Assembly: GCA_965223095.1 (NCBI GenBank)
Contig: OZ244979.1
Coordinates: 2,046,001 to 2,110,000, forward strand
Origin: J054 sp965223095
Lineage (GTDB): Bacteria; Pseudomonadota; Gammaproteobacteria; Steroidobacterales; GCA-2729495
DNA length: 64,000 nucleotides
Direction: 5' to 3'
This document shows, piece after piece, positions 8,768-16,928 of this stretch (position 1 is its first letter; each line of letters starts with the position of its first letter). Position numbers and translations under genes: made by a program. The notes beneath the pieces were generated by a model. The model was not told where the DNA came from. It was given only the letters and a program-made list of their open reading frames with translations, and ran no database searches.

Positions 8768-8919
8768 ATGATGAACGCTAGTCACCTTCTCGCCTTGTGG
8801 GGTTGCGGCGTCCCGCAAGCCGTCGATGAGCGGGGTAGGGTGGCCGTAATAGCGCTTAAAATTCAGTTCTGTGTTGGCAATGTGAAGACAAGGCGTATCG
8901 TCATCAATCGCCACGGGCT
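8768..8919 (+). pseudogene. Degenerate 5' fragment of a second fdhD copy
   Basis: The frame from ATG 8768 encodes about 50 residues resembling the first 53 of the intact FdhD that follows. LALWGCGVPQAVDERGRVAV here aligns with VALRRFGAAQAIDETDRVAV there, 11 of 20 identical, and similarity continues to RIVINRHG against ISITLRTPG. The DNA also agrees, for example CAAGCC-TCGATGA and GTGGCCGT blocks. The alignment needs one codon deletion, and the fragment lies exactly 152 nt upstream. Its TGA stop (8921-8923) overlaps the ATG of intact fdhD (8920). It is best read as a remnant of a duplicated fdhD. It might still be translated as a short leader coupled to fdhD. Confidence 0.7.
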
Positions 8920-9759
8920 ATGACGGATTCGAGCCAAACTGTCGCCCTGCGGCGTTTTGGAGCCGCGCAAGCCATCGATGAAACAGACCGCGTGGCCGTG
9001 GAAGCACCGCTGGAAATTCGCCTGCGTCGCGGCGATGCTGATGCGCAGAGTATTTCCATTACCCTGCGTACGCCGGGCCACGATGCGGAACTGGCCTTGG
9101 GATTCCTCATTAGCGAGGGCATTGTGGCGCGTCCATCCGATGTCGCGGCGGTGGCGATGTCCGCGGCGGATCAGGGTCACCCGGCGGGCGACGTGGTAGA
9201 GGTGCTGCTAGCAGCCGGTGTGGCAGTGGATTTGGACCGCTTGCAGCGGCATTTTTACGCGACTTCGTCTTGTGGTGTTTGCGGGCGCGCTTCTTTAGAA
9301 GCTTTAGAAATCCTCGGCCGGCACAAAATCCATGCCAATGATTTCGCCATCACAGCCGAGACCTTGCACGGTTTGCCGCAGTCCTTAAGCGAGCAACAAA
9401 CGGCCTTCGCCCAGACGGGTGGATTGCATGCCACCGCCATATTTGACGCTCGTGGACATATTCATTGCGTTCGCGAGGACGTGGGTCGGCACAATGCCAC
9501 GGACAAAGTGATTGGCGCGGCCTTGCAAGCGGATGGATTGCCGCTGGCTCGGCGGGGCCTATTATTCAGCGGTCGGGCGAGTTTCGAAATCATGCAGAAA
9601 GCCTTATTGGCCGGTTGTCCCTTGGTCGCGGCGGTGGGTGCGCCATCCAGTCTGGCCGTCGAGCTGGCTTGGGAATTTGGCATCAGCCTGGTCGGTTTTC
9701 TGCGCGATGATCGGTTCAATGTTTACGCCGGTCAGGCACGGATTCAGGCGGAATCCTAG
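8920..9759 (+). CDS. fdhD: Formate dehydrogenase accessory sulfurtransferase FdhD
   Basis: FdhD passes sulfur from a cysteine desulfurase to the molybdenum cofactor of formate dehydrogenase and is needed for its activity. The 279-residue protein carries the redox C118-x2-C121 motif (SSCGVCGR), the GHDAELALGFLISEGI segment (53-68) and the EDVGRHNATDKVIG motif in the C-terminal half. The start ATG 8920 overlaps the stop of the upstream fragment. The gene is intact, unlike the partial copies on both sides. The formate dehydrogenase it serves is not in this window. Confidence 0.93.
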   Translation: MTDSSQTVALRRFGAAQAIDETDRVAVEAPLEIRLRRGDADAQSISITLRTPGHDAELALGFLISEGIVARPSDVAAVAMSAADQGHPAGDVVEVLLAAGVAVDLDRLQRHFYATSSCGVCGRASLEALEILGRHKIHANDFAITAETLHGLPQSLSEQQTAFAQTGGLHATAIFDARGHIHCVREDVGRHNATDKVIGAALQADGLPLARRGLLFSGRASFEIMQKALLAGCPLVAAVGAPSSLAVELAWEFGISLVGFLRDDRFNVYAGQARIQAES

Positions 9760-9828
9760 ATTCGGCGTTAGGACGCCTTCGAGCGGATTGTTTCCCGTCA
9801 GCTACAAAGCTGCCGAATGGTCAAGGGG

Positions 9829-9891
9829 CTGGTCTGGATGTTGGGTATCAGCCGGGTCAGGTTTCTGCGCAATGATCGACGCGACGCTTGA
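9829..9891 (+). pseudogene. Degenerate 3' fragment of a second fdhD copy
   Basis: Starting 70 nt after the intact fdhD stop, the DNA reads LVWMLGISRVRFLRNDRRDA-stop. This matches the C-terminal LAWEFGISLVGFLRDDRFNVYA of intact FdhD, 165 nt upstream and in the same phase. Over the 36 nt encoding GISxVxFLRxDR, 30 positions are identical. Recognisable similarity begins near 9829 and ends at the stop codon at 9889-9891. Together with the 5' fragment at 8768 it shows that an old fdhD copy surrounds the present gene. Confidence 0.65.
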
Positions 9892-9939
9892 TTCGCGTCA
9901 GGCCCACCCAATGAGCCGGCGAGGCCTTATCATGGGCCC

Positions 9940-12900
9940 ATGACTCAAGGCCTTTTTCACCCCGCCGTGGCCGCCTGGTTTGACGAGAATTTTACGGCCC
10001 CGACGCCGGTTCAAGCACGGGCCTGGCCCGCCGTGCAGTCCGGCCAGCATGCCTTGCTCGCGGCCCCAACCGGTTCAGGCAAAACCTTGGCGGCCTTTCT
10101 AGCTGTCATCGATCAATTGGTTCGCGAGGGCGAAGTCCTTGGTTTGCCCGATGAGACACGTGTGCTTTATGTCAGTCCACTCAAGGCCTTATCTAATGAT
10201 ATTCATAAAAATCTTGAGGTTCCGCTAGCGGGTATACAGGCCCAGCTGGGTGAGCTCAGTCCGCTACAGATGCGTGCGGCGGTGCGCACAGGTGATACGC
10301 CTGCCAGCGCCCGCGCCCGCATGCGCCGGCAAGCGCCACACATTTTGGTGACCACCCCGGAATCGTTATTCATTCTGCTGACCTCCGAATCGGGGCGCGG
10401 AATGCTCAGCACTGTTCGTACGGTCATCGTGGATGAGTTGCATGCCGTGGCCGATAACAAGCGCGGCGCGCATTTGTGCCTATCCCTGGAGCGGCTAGAC
10501 GCCTTGTGCCCGCGGCCCCCGGTGCGGGTGGGTATTTCAGCCACCCAAAAGCCCATGGCGGTGATGGCGCAATTCCTGCTCGGTGATCGCGACGAGCATT
10601 GTCAGATCATCGATACCGGTTACGTGCGCGAGCGTGATCTGGCGCTGGAGTTGCCAGCTTCTGCCTTGCAAGCGGTGATGGCCGGTGAGGTCTGGACCGA
10701 AATTTATGATCGATTAGCGGCCTTGGTGCTGGCTCACCGTACGACCCTTATCTTCGTGAATACACGCCGCCTAGCCGAGCGCGTAGCGCGGCATTTGGCC
10801 GAGCGTTTGGAGGCGGGTGCGGTCACGTCGCATCACGGTAGCTTGGCCCGCGAACACCGTCTCGATGCCGAGCAAAGACTCAAAGCCGGTGAGTTGCGCG
10901 CCCTGGTGGCCACCGCTTCGCTAGAACTGGGCATCGACATTGGCGACGTGGACCTCACGGTGCAATTGGGTTCGCCGCGTGGCATCGCGCCGCTGTTACA
11001 ACGCGTGGGCCGGTCGGGGCATGGTGTGAACGCGCTACCCAAAGGGCGATTGTTCCCGCTGTCGCGCGATGACCTGGTGGAATGTGTGGCCCTGCTAGAT
11101 GCCGTGCGGCGCGAAGAGCTCGACGCCATCTGTCCCCAGGGACCAGCCTTGGATGTGCTGGCCCAGCAGATTGTGGCGGAGGTCGCCGCCCGGGATTGGG
11201 ATATCGGCGAGTTGTACACGCAACTTTGTCGGGCCTGGCCTTATCGCGCAGTCAGCCGCGCGCAGTTCAACGGTTTATTGGCCATGTTGGCCGATGGTTT
11301 TACCACGCGCCGGGGTCGGCGTGCCGTTTATTTGCACTTGGATGCCGTCAATGCTCGGCTTCGCGCGCGCCGCGGCGCTCGACTCACGGCCATGACCAAC
11401 GGTGGCGCCATCCCCGATCAGTTTGATTACGACGTGGTGTTGATGCCCGAAGAGTTTTCCGTGGGCAGCTTGAATGAAGACTTCGCCTTCGAAAGCTTGC
11501 CGGGCGATATTTTTCAATTGGGCAATACCTCGTATCAGATTCTGCGCGTGGAAACGGGCAAGGTTTATGTGCAGGATGCCCATGGCGCACCGCCCAATAT
11601 TCCGTTTTGGTTTGGCGAGGCGCCCGGGCGGTCCAATGAGCTGTCGCAAGCTGTGTCTCGCTTACGAGAACAATTTAGCCAGCAGCGCGCGGCGGGTGAT
11701 GCACAACTGCAAGCTTGGTTGCGCGACGACTTGGGCTTGGCTGCGTCGGCACGGGAACAGTTGACGGATTATCTTGCCACGGCCGATGCGGTGCTGGGCG
11801 GTTTGCCGACCCAGCAACGCATTGTGATGGAACGGTTCATGGATGAGCTGGGCGATACGCACTTGGTCATTCATTCGCCTTACGGTTCGCGTTTGAATCG
11901 GGCTTGGGGTTTAGCCTTGCGTAAGCGGTTTTGCCGCAAGTTCAACTTTGAACTACAGGCTGCCGCCCTGGAAGACACCATTGTGCTGTCTTTGGGCCCG
12001 ACCCATAGCTTCCCCTTGGCTGAAGTCGCGCACTACTTGAAACCGAGCAGCGTCCGTCAGGTTCTCACCCAGGCCTTGCTGGCCGCTCCCATGTTCCCGA
12101 CGCGTTGGCGTTGGGCGGCGACTATTGCTCTGGCCATACGGCGTAATCGCAATGGCAAGAAGGTTCCACCACATTTTCAGCGCGGCGACGCCGAAGACTT
12201 GATGGCCTTGGTTTTCCCCGATCAGTTGGCTTGCGCGGAGAATATCGCCGGGGACCGAGAGATACCCGACCACCCACTTGTTCAACAAACTCTGGATGAC
12301 TGCTTGAACGAGTTGATGGATGTCACCGGTTTAGAAGCCCTGCTCACGCGCATGGCGGCGGGTGAAGTGCAGGTTGATGCTTTGGATCTCACCAGTCCGT
12401 CACCCCTGGCGCAAGAAATTATCAGCGCGCGACCCTATGCCTTCCTAGATGATGCGCCCGCTGAAGAACGCCGCACCCAAGCCATCCGCAGTCGGCATTT
12501 GCTCGATCCCGATGAGGCCGCGCGCTTGGCCCGGCCCGATCCAGCCGCCATCGACGAAGTTTGTGCCGAAGCCTGGCCGCTGGTGCGCGATGCTGATGAG
12601 TTGCACGATGCCTTGGTCTTGAGTGGCTTTCTCACGGCCGCGGAATGCAATGATGAAAAGTGGCCGGGGTATTTCACCGAGTTGGTCGCCCAGCGGCGGG
12701 CAAGTTTGCTAACCCCCAAGGATGGCGAAGGACTGTGGGTCAGTGCGGAGCGCTTAGCGGACCTGTTGCAAGTGATACCCCAAGCACGGCTGGAACCGGT
12801 CATTGATGCCGTCGAAACGTTTCGCGTGGGTGTGGCCTTGGCGCCGGAGCAAGCCTTGCTGGAGATCGTTCGCAGCCGCCTAGAAACTTTGGGGCCGGTG

Positions 12901-14256
12901 ACGGCCGCGCAGCTCGCCAGCCCCTTGGACATTCCTGAGGTCTTAGTAATGAATGCATTGCAAGCTCTTGAAATTGAAGGTTTTGTGATCCAAGGAAATT
13001 TCCGTGGCCAAGAGGGTGATGCCATGGAATGGACCGATCGCCGCCTGCTCGCGCGGATTCACCAGCGCACCATCCGCAGCTTACGCAAGCAAGTCGAACC
13101 GGTATCGCCAGCGGCGCTGATGCGCTTTCTATTCCGCTGGCATGGTTTGGCCGGCGAGCGCGCCGAGGGTCCGGAAGCGGTGCGCGCTGCCTTGAGTCGG
13201 CTGCAAGGATTTTCGGCGCCGGCCGCCGCCTGGGAAAAGTATCTCTTGCCCGCGCGGGCCGATGCGTATTTGCCGTCGGATCTGGATCAGCTGCTCGCCA
13301 GCGGTGGTTTCGTTTGGCTCAGACCTTGGGTCGATCGCGGTAAAGCGGCGCGGCCGGGCCCGGTACGCAATACGCCCATCGCGCTGATCGAACGCAGCAA
13401 CTTGTCCGTCTGGACGCCAATGTGGGTGCCCTCCGCCGACGAAGAACTCAAGCTGCCCGCGGTGGCTGCGCAAGTTTGCGACGCGCTGCAGACTCAGGGC
13501 GCGATGTTCTTTATTGACCTGGTGCAGCACACGGGCTTGTTGCGAACCCAAGTGGAGGAGGGTCTGGCCTTGCTGGTCGCTCGCGGTTTAGTGACCTCGG
13601 ATAACTTCTCCGGTCTCCGCGCCTTGATTACGCCTGCTGCGCGTCGCCCGCGTTATTCCGATCGGCGACGTCGTACCGCCGTCGGCGTGGACGCGGCCGG
13701 TCGCTGGTCATTGTTGGCCGCGGCGGTGAATCCCAACGCGGATGGCGAAGTGATGGGCTTTGATGATGCTCAAGCCGAGCAAGTCGCGTTCGCCCTGTTG
13801 AACCGCTATGGCGTTGTATTTCGCGGTTTGTTACACCGTGAGTCCAAGAGCTTGCCGCCCTGGCGACTGTTGGCTCGCGTGTTGCGACGCTTGGAGGCGC
13901 GCGGTGATATACGCGGCGGACGTTTCGTCAACGGTTTTGGCGGTGAGCAGTTCGCCTGGCCCGAGGCGGTTGAGCAGTTGCGCCAAGCACGCAATGTAGA
14001 CCGCGATCTCGAGATTGCGGTATCAGCAGCCGACCCGCTCAATTTGGCCGGTATCATCACGCCCGGCGAGCGGGTGGCCGCGACGGTACGCAATCGTCTG
14101 CTCTACCGCGGCGGTCGTCCCGTTGCCATTCTTTCCGGTGGCCGCTTTCAGTGGCTGGCCGAACCCGATGCCGCTAACGAATGGTCCGCCCGCAGCCTAT
14201 TGATGCGTGATGACCCTCGGGTGGTTACCATGCCGCCGCCTGGGCGGCCGCAATAA
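9940..14256 (+). CDS. lhr: Large ATP-dependent helicase, Lhr family
   Basis: A 1438-residue superfamily 2 helicase of the bacterial Lhr type, thought to act on DNA or DNA-RNA hybrids in repair. The helicase core is N-terminal: Q-motif region TPVQARAWPAV, Walker A APTGSGKT (42-49), motif Ia YVSPLKALSNDI, motif II VDELHAV (DELH 165-168 in place of DEAH), motif III GISATQKP, and motifs V-VI near VATASLELGIDIGDVDLTVQLGSP (quoted in part) and QRVGRSGH. The long C-terminal part matches the Lhr-specific winged-helix and beta-barrel regions (PYGSRLNRAWGLALRKRFCR). E. coli Lhr is about 1540 residues, so this is near full length. The start ATG 9940 lacks an obvious ribosome binding site. The GGCT-like gene follows after 12 nt. 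Confidence 0.93.
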   Translation: MTQGLFHPAVAAWFDENFTAPTPVQARAWPAVQSGQHALLAAPTGSGKTLAAFLAVIDQLVREGEVLGLPDETRVLYVSPLKALSNDIHKNLEVPLAGIQAQLGELSPLQMRAAVRTGDTPASARARMRRQAPHILVTTPESLFILLTSESGRGMLSTVRTVIVDELHAVADNKRGAHLCLSLERLDALCPRPPVRVGISATQKPMAVMAQFLLGDRDEHCQIIDTGYVRERDLALELPASALQAVMAGEVWTEIYDRLAALVLAHRTTLIFVNTRRLAERVARHLAERLEAGAVTSHHGSLAREHRLDAEQRLKAGELRALVATASLELGIDIGDVDLTVQLGSPRGIAPLLQRVGRSGHGVNALPKGRLFPLSRDDLVECVALLDAVRREELDAICPQGPALDVLAQQIVAEVAARDWDIGELYTQLCRAWPYRAVSRAQFNGLLAMLADGFTTRRGRRAVYLHLDAVNARLRARRGARLTAMTNGGAIPDQFDYDVVLMPEEFSVGSLNEDFAFESLPGDIFQLGNTSYQILRVETGKVYVQDAHGAPPNIPFWFGEAPGRSNELSQAVSRLREQFSQQRAAGDAQLQAWLRDDLGLAASAREQLTDYLATADAVLGGLPTQQRIVMERFMDELGDTHLVIHSPYGSRLNRAWGLALRKRFCRKFNFELQAAALEDTIVLSLGPTHSFPLAEVAHYLKPSSVRQVLTQALLAAPMFPTRWRWAATIALAIRRNRNGKKVPPHFQRGDAEDLMALVFPDQLACAENIAGDREIPDHPLVQQTLDDCLNELMDVTGLEALLTRMAAGEVQVDALDLTSPSPLAQEIISARPYAFLDDAPAEERRTQAIRSRHLLDPDEAARLARPDPAAIDEVCAEAWPLVRDADELHDALVLSGFLTAAECNDEKWPGYFTELVAQRRASLLTPKDGEGLWVSAERLADLLQVIPQARLEPVIDAVETFRVGVALAPEQALLEIVRSRLETLGPVTAAQLASPLDIPEVLVMNALQALEIEGFVIQGNFRGQEGDAMEWTDRRLLARIHQRTIRSLRKQVEPVSPAALMRFLFRWHGLAGERAEGPEAVRAALSRLQGFSAPAAAWEKYLLPARADAYLPSDLDQLLASGGFVWLRPWVDRGKAARPGPVRNTPIALIERSNLSVWTPMWVPSADEELKLPAVAAQVCDALQTQGAMFFIDLVQHTGLLRTQVEEGLALLVARGLVTSDNFSGLRALITPAARRPRYSDRRRRTAVGVDAAGRWSLLAAAVNPNADGEVMGFDDAQAEQVAFALLNRYGVVFRGLLHRESKSLPPWRLLARVLRRLEARGDIRGGRFVNGFGGEQFAWPEAVEQLRQARNVDRDLEIAVSAADPLNLAGIITPGERVAATVRNRLLYRGGRPVAILSGGRFQWLAEPDAANEWSARSLLMRDDPRVVTMPPPGRPQ

Positions 14257-14268
14257 CGGGTACGGCCG

Positions 14269-14679
14269 ATGGCTGAGCGCAGCATCGATGGTTTTTTCTA
14301 CGGGCTATTCATGGACGCTCAGCTTCTGCGGCAGAGCGGTATTGAGCCACGCAATCCGCGCCGCGCTTACCTTGACGGCTATGCATTGCGAATCGGACAA
14401 CGAGCGACGCTCGTGCGCCGCGCCAACGCACAAGTTTGGGGTATGGCTTTTACTTTGACCTGCGAAGAAATGGACTGGCTTTACGCGGCTCCCGGCTTGG
14501 AAGCGTATCGCCCGGAAGCCATTCTCGCTCGCTCCGAGGCGGGCGAATCTTGGCCGGCCCTTTGCTACAACTTGCCAGAGGTACCGGAACGCATGGACGT
14601 GAATGCAGATTATATTGCACGTCTGCGGGTGGTTCTTAGGGAGCTTGATTTCCCCAAGGACTATATAAATTCGATTTAG
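14269..14679 (+). CDS. Gamma-glutamylcyclotransferase-like (AIG2/GGCT fold) protein
   Basis: A 136-residue protein with features of the AIG2/GGCT-like fold: an N-terminal FFYGLFMD segment in the place of the family YGSLM/YGSNM motif, an RRAYLDGYALRIGQ strand, and VWGMAFTLTCEEMDWLYAAPG, which resembles the family region V-x-G-x-hydrophobic-L-T-x-E-E-hydrophobic-x-x-L. The family holds cyclotransferases and many proteins of unknown activity, so the substrate is open. It starts 12 nt after lhr and is probably co-transcribed. A palindromic repeat follows 8 nt after its stop. Confidence 0.75.
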   Translation: MAERSIDGFFYGLFMDAQLLRQSGIEPRNPRRAYLDGYALRIGQRATLVRRANAQVWGMAFTLTCEEMDWLYAAPGLEAYRPEAILARSEAGESWPALCYNLPEVPERMDVNADYIARLRVVLRELDFPKDYINSI

Positions 14680-14687
14680 CGAGCATG

Positions 14688-14730
14688 GGGGTCGAACCGA
14701 TTTTTGCCCTGAAAAAATCGGTTCGACCCC
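14688..14730. repeat. Palindromic repeat, GGGGTCGAACCGAT family (copy 1)
   Basis: Perfect inverted repeat with 18-nt arms: GGGGTCGAACCGATTTTT at 14688-14705 and its complement at 14713-14730, separated by 7 nt. Related copies with the same GGGGTCGAAC(C/T)GAT ends lie at 21434-21544 and 31207-31271, with fragments at 21643 and 32066. They occupy intergenic sites only. The layout resembles REP-type palindromes mobilised by REP-associated tyrosine transposases, but no such gene is in the window. It may also stop transcription after the lhr unit. Confidence 0.8.
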
Positions 14731-14781
14731 TCGCGGCTTAAAGCCTTATGCTAGCGGCTAGATTGAAGCGGAGTAGATTCA

Positions 14782-15180
14782 ATGGATTTCAGTGAGCACG
14801 AAAACGCCAATGAAACCTTGGTGAATAATTTTTGCCGCGATTGGTCTTTGCGTGATGTTGATGCGTTGCTGCCGTATTTGGCAGACGACTTGCTGTATCA
14901 AATCGCGCCGGGTCAGCCGCTGATTACCAGCGCGGCGCAATTCGCCGAGCAAATGGGGCCGTTCTTGAAAAAGTTGGCCACGGTTGAATGGGAGATCATT
15001 CGCTCGCATGCCGTGGGGCCGCTGGTGCTAAACGAACGCATTGATCATTTTGTGGCGCCCGAAGGCAGCGAGACGCCGAGTATGCATTTTCATATTGCCG
15101 GTCATTTTGAAATAGAATCCGGTGTCATCAAGGTTTGGAAAGACTGGCCCATGCCGGGCGCTAAGCAAATCATCGGCTAA
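14782..15180 (+). CDS. Limonene-epoxide-hydrolase-like (SnoaL/NTF2 fold) protein
   Basis: A 132-residue NTF2-fold protein closest to limonene-1,2-epoxide hydrolases, which open epoxides with water. The catalytic set of that family is largely visible: R86 and D88 in NERIDHF, D121 in WKDWPM, and Y39 in LLYQIAPG. The position of the family Asn (two after the Tyr) is Ile, so the water-holding site is altered. GGAG lies 9 nt before ATG 14782. It is the first gene of the seven-gene catabolic block and is followed after 33 nt by the double alpha/beta-hydrolase gene. Epoxide or lactone hydrolysis is plausible; isomerase activity of SnoaL type is an alternative. Confidence 0.8.
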   Translation: MDFSEHENANETLVNNFCRDWSLRDVDALLPYLADDLLYQIAPGQPLITSAAQFAEQMGPFLKKLATVEWEIIRSHAVGPLVLNERIDHFVAPEGSETPSMHFHIAGHFEIESGVIKVWKDWPMPGAKQIIG

Positions 15181-15213
15181 GATCACAAGATCCCCTGCGC
15201 GCCCAGGCCAAGC

Positions 15214-16917
15214 ATGCATCAAAGCCCCGAACCCGCAGAGGTTACTCGACACTACGCGCGCTTAGCCGAGCATCAGTTGCATTTTCGTCTGGCGGGTAGC
15301 GGACCACCGCTGCTGTTGTTGCATCAAAGCCCCAGTTCGTCGGCGGCGATGATGTCTGAAATCACCCGATTTGCGCCGCGGTTTACGGTAATCAGCCCCG
15401 ACACTCCCGGCTTTGGCTTATCTACAAGCCTGGGCGTTGTAGACCCCGATCTAGATGACTATGCGAGGGTTTTGGCGGAGTTTTTGGATGTCTTGGGCCT
15501 GTCGCAAATTGCCATCTACGGTTTCCACACCGGTGCCATGTTGGCCCTTGAATTTGCCCGGCGCTATCCGCAGCGTTGCGCGGCCGCGGTGATCAACGGC
15601 TTGGTGGTGGTTGAGGGCGAGGAGCTGGCAGATATTCTGGCCAACTACCTGGTACAGCCAGATCCGGATCCTGAAGGCGGTCACTTGCCTTGGCATTGGG
15701 CGCGTATTCGCGATCAAATGCTATTTTTTCCTTGGTATCGCAAGACGCGCGAAGCGCGCTTAAGTCTAGATCTGCCCGCGGCTGAAATAACCCAGCCCCA
15801 TGTGGTGGATTTGTTCCGTGCCGACCGCGCGGGCCGCGACGGATATCGGGCAGCGTTTGCCTACCCTACCGCTGAACGCCTGCCCCAAGTCACCACGCCC
15901 TTGGCCGTGCTCAATAGCAGTGCCGATCCTATCGCCGGACATCCAGAACGATTAACAGGGCTGCCCAAGGGCACACTGCGCGAGATTTTTGACGACCACG
16001 AGGCCTTGCATGCTCGTGCCGAGAATTTCTTGCTGCAACATGTGACGTCCCCGGTGGAGCTACCCCGGATGAGCTTCGGTCGGGCTTCCGCGAACTTACG
16101 GGCTGAGTGCTTCAACACCGCGACCGGCGCATTGCATGTTTTGATGCTGGGGGAGGAGGACAAGCCCGCACTGATGTTGCTACACGATTTGGCCGCGGAA
16201 GCTGCATCCTTGACCGAAGTGGCCGAGGCCCTGGCGGACGATTACTGCGTGCTCGTTCCGGACTTGCCCGGCCAAGGTGAAACCGGTGCGCTACGCGAGG
16301 CCGGTTTGACACCGGCCGATCAGCTCACGCCCCTACTTGCCGTCTTGGATCAACTCGGCATTGAAAATCTTTGCTGGGCAGGTCTGGGCGCGAGCAGTTT
16401 TTTGGTGATGGAAGCGGCGGCTCATCATCCGGACCGTTGCAAGTCGGCTTTGATGGTTGATCCTTGGTTATTTACGCCGGAGCAGTGCGAGGATTTAGCG
16501 GCCGGCCTAGATCCGGGATTGGCGCCCACGCTCTACGGTGAGCACTTATCGCGGGCCTGGTATTGGGTCCGCGACGGCGAACTTTTTTGGCCCTGGTTTA
16601 GAGCCGAGGCAGCCACCGCATTGGCGCGCGAACCCGACCTGGATCCCGGTAATTTGCAGCGCCGATTCGAGGCGCTACTCAAGGCCGCGCCGACGTTTTC
16701 CAGTCTAGTCCGTGACCTGTTAGCCTACCCCTCGGCAGAGGCGCTAGCGGCTATTCATGTCCCGGTGCATGTGGGCTGCCGAGCCGGTGGGGGTCACGAA
16801 GCGCGAGCTGCCCGAGTGGCGGGTTTGGCGGGCGCCGAACCGCCTAGCTCCCTGTCCGGGGAACCGGCAGAATGGACAAGCCAACTCGCCCATTGGCTGC
16901 GGTCAAAAGCGAAATAA
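15214..16917 (+). CDS. Tandem alpha/beta-hydrolase protein with noncanonical nucleophile sites
   Basis: A 567-residue protein made of two alpha/beta-hydrolase domains, about 10-285 and 295-565. Domain 1 has LLLLHQSPSSSAAM (oxyanion region) and PDTPGFGLS. Its nucleophile elbow reads G103-F-H105-T-G107, with His where Ser, Cys or Asp is expected. Domain 2 has MLLHDLAAEAASL and PDLPGQGET, with an elbow G390-L-G392-A-S394 that has Gly at the nucleophile position. A His elbow (GxHTG) occurs in a subset of this superfamily; its chemistry is unclear to me. The gene lies between the epoxide-hydrolase-like and FAD-oxidase genes, with stop and start 11 nt apart from the latter. It could be a lyase, isomerase or binding protein rather than an esterase. 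Confidence 0.8.
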   Translation: MHQSPEPAEVTRHYARLAEHQLHFRLAGSGPPLLLLHQSPSSSAAMMSEITRFAPRFTVISPDTPGFGLSTSLGVVDPDLDDYARVLAEFLDVLGLSQIAIYGFHTGAMLALEFARRYPQRCAAAVINGLVVVEGEELADILANYLVQPDPDPEGGHLPWHWARIRDQMLFFPWYRKTREARLSLDLPAAEITQPHVVDLFRADRAGRDGYRAAFAYPTAERLPQVTTPLAVLNSSADPIAGHPERLTGLPKGTLREIFDDHEALHARAENFLLQHVTSPVELPRMSFGRASANLRAECFNTATGALHVLMLGEEDKPALMLLHDLAAEAASLTEVAEALADDYCVLVPDLPGQGETGALREAGLTPADQLTPLLAVLDQLGIENLCWAGLGASSFLVMEAAAHHPDRCKSALMVDPWLFTPEQCEDLAAGLDPGLAPTLYGEHLSRAWYWVRDGELFWPWFRAEAATALAREPDLDPGNLQRRFEALLKAAPTFSSLVRDLLAYPSAEALAAIHVPVHVGCRAGGGHEARAARVAGLAGAEPPSSLSGEPAEWTSQLAHWLRSKAK

Positions 16918-16928
16918 GAGGTTTAGAA

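Noticed and set aside
14269..14679. Transposase fragment near the repeat
   Set aside because: The protein fits the AIG2/GGCT fold and has no HUH or DDE motif.
14688..14730. CRISPR repeat
   Set aside because: The related copies are kilobases apart with no regular spacing; they are dispersed palindromes.
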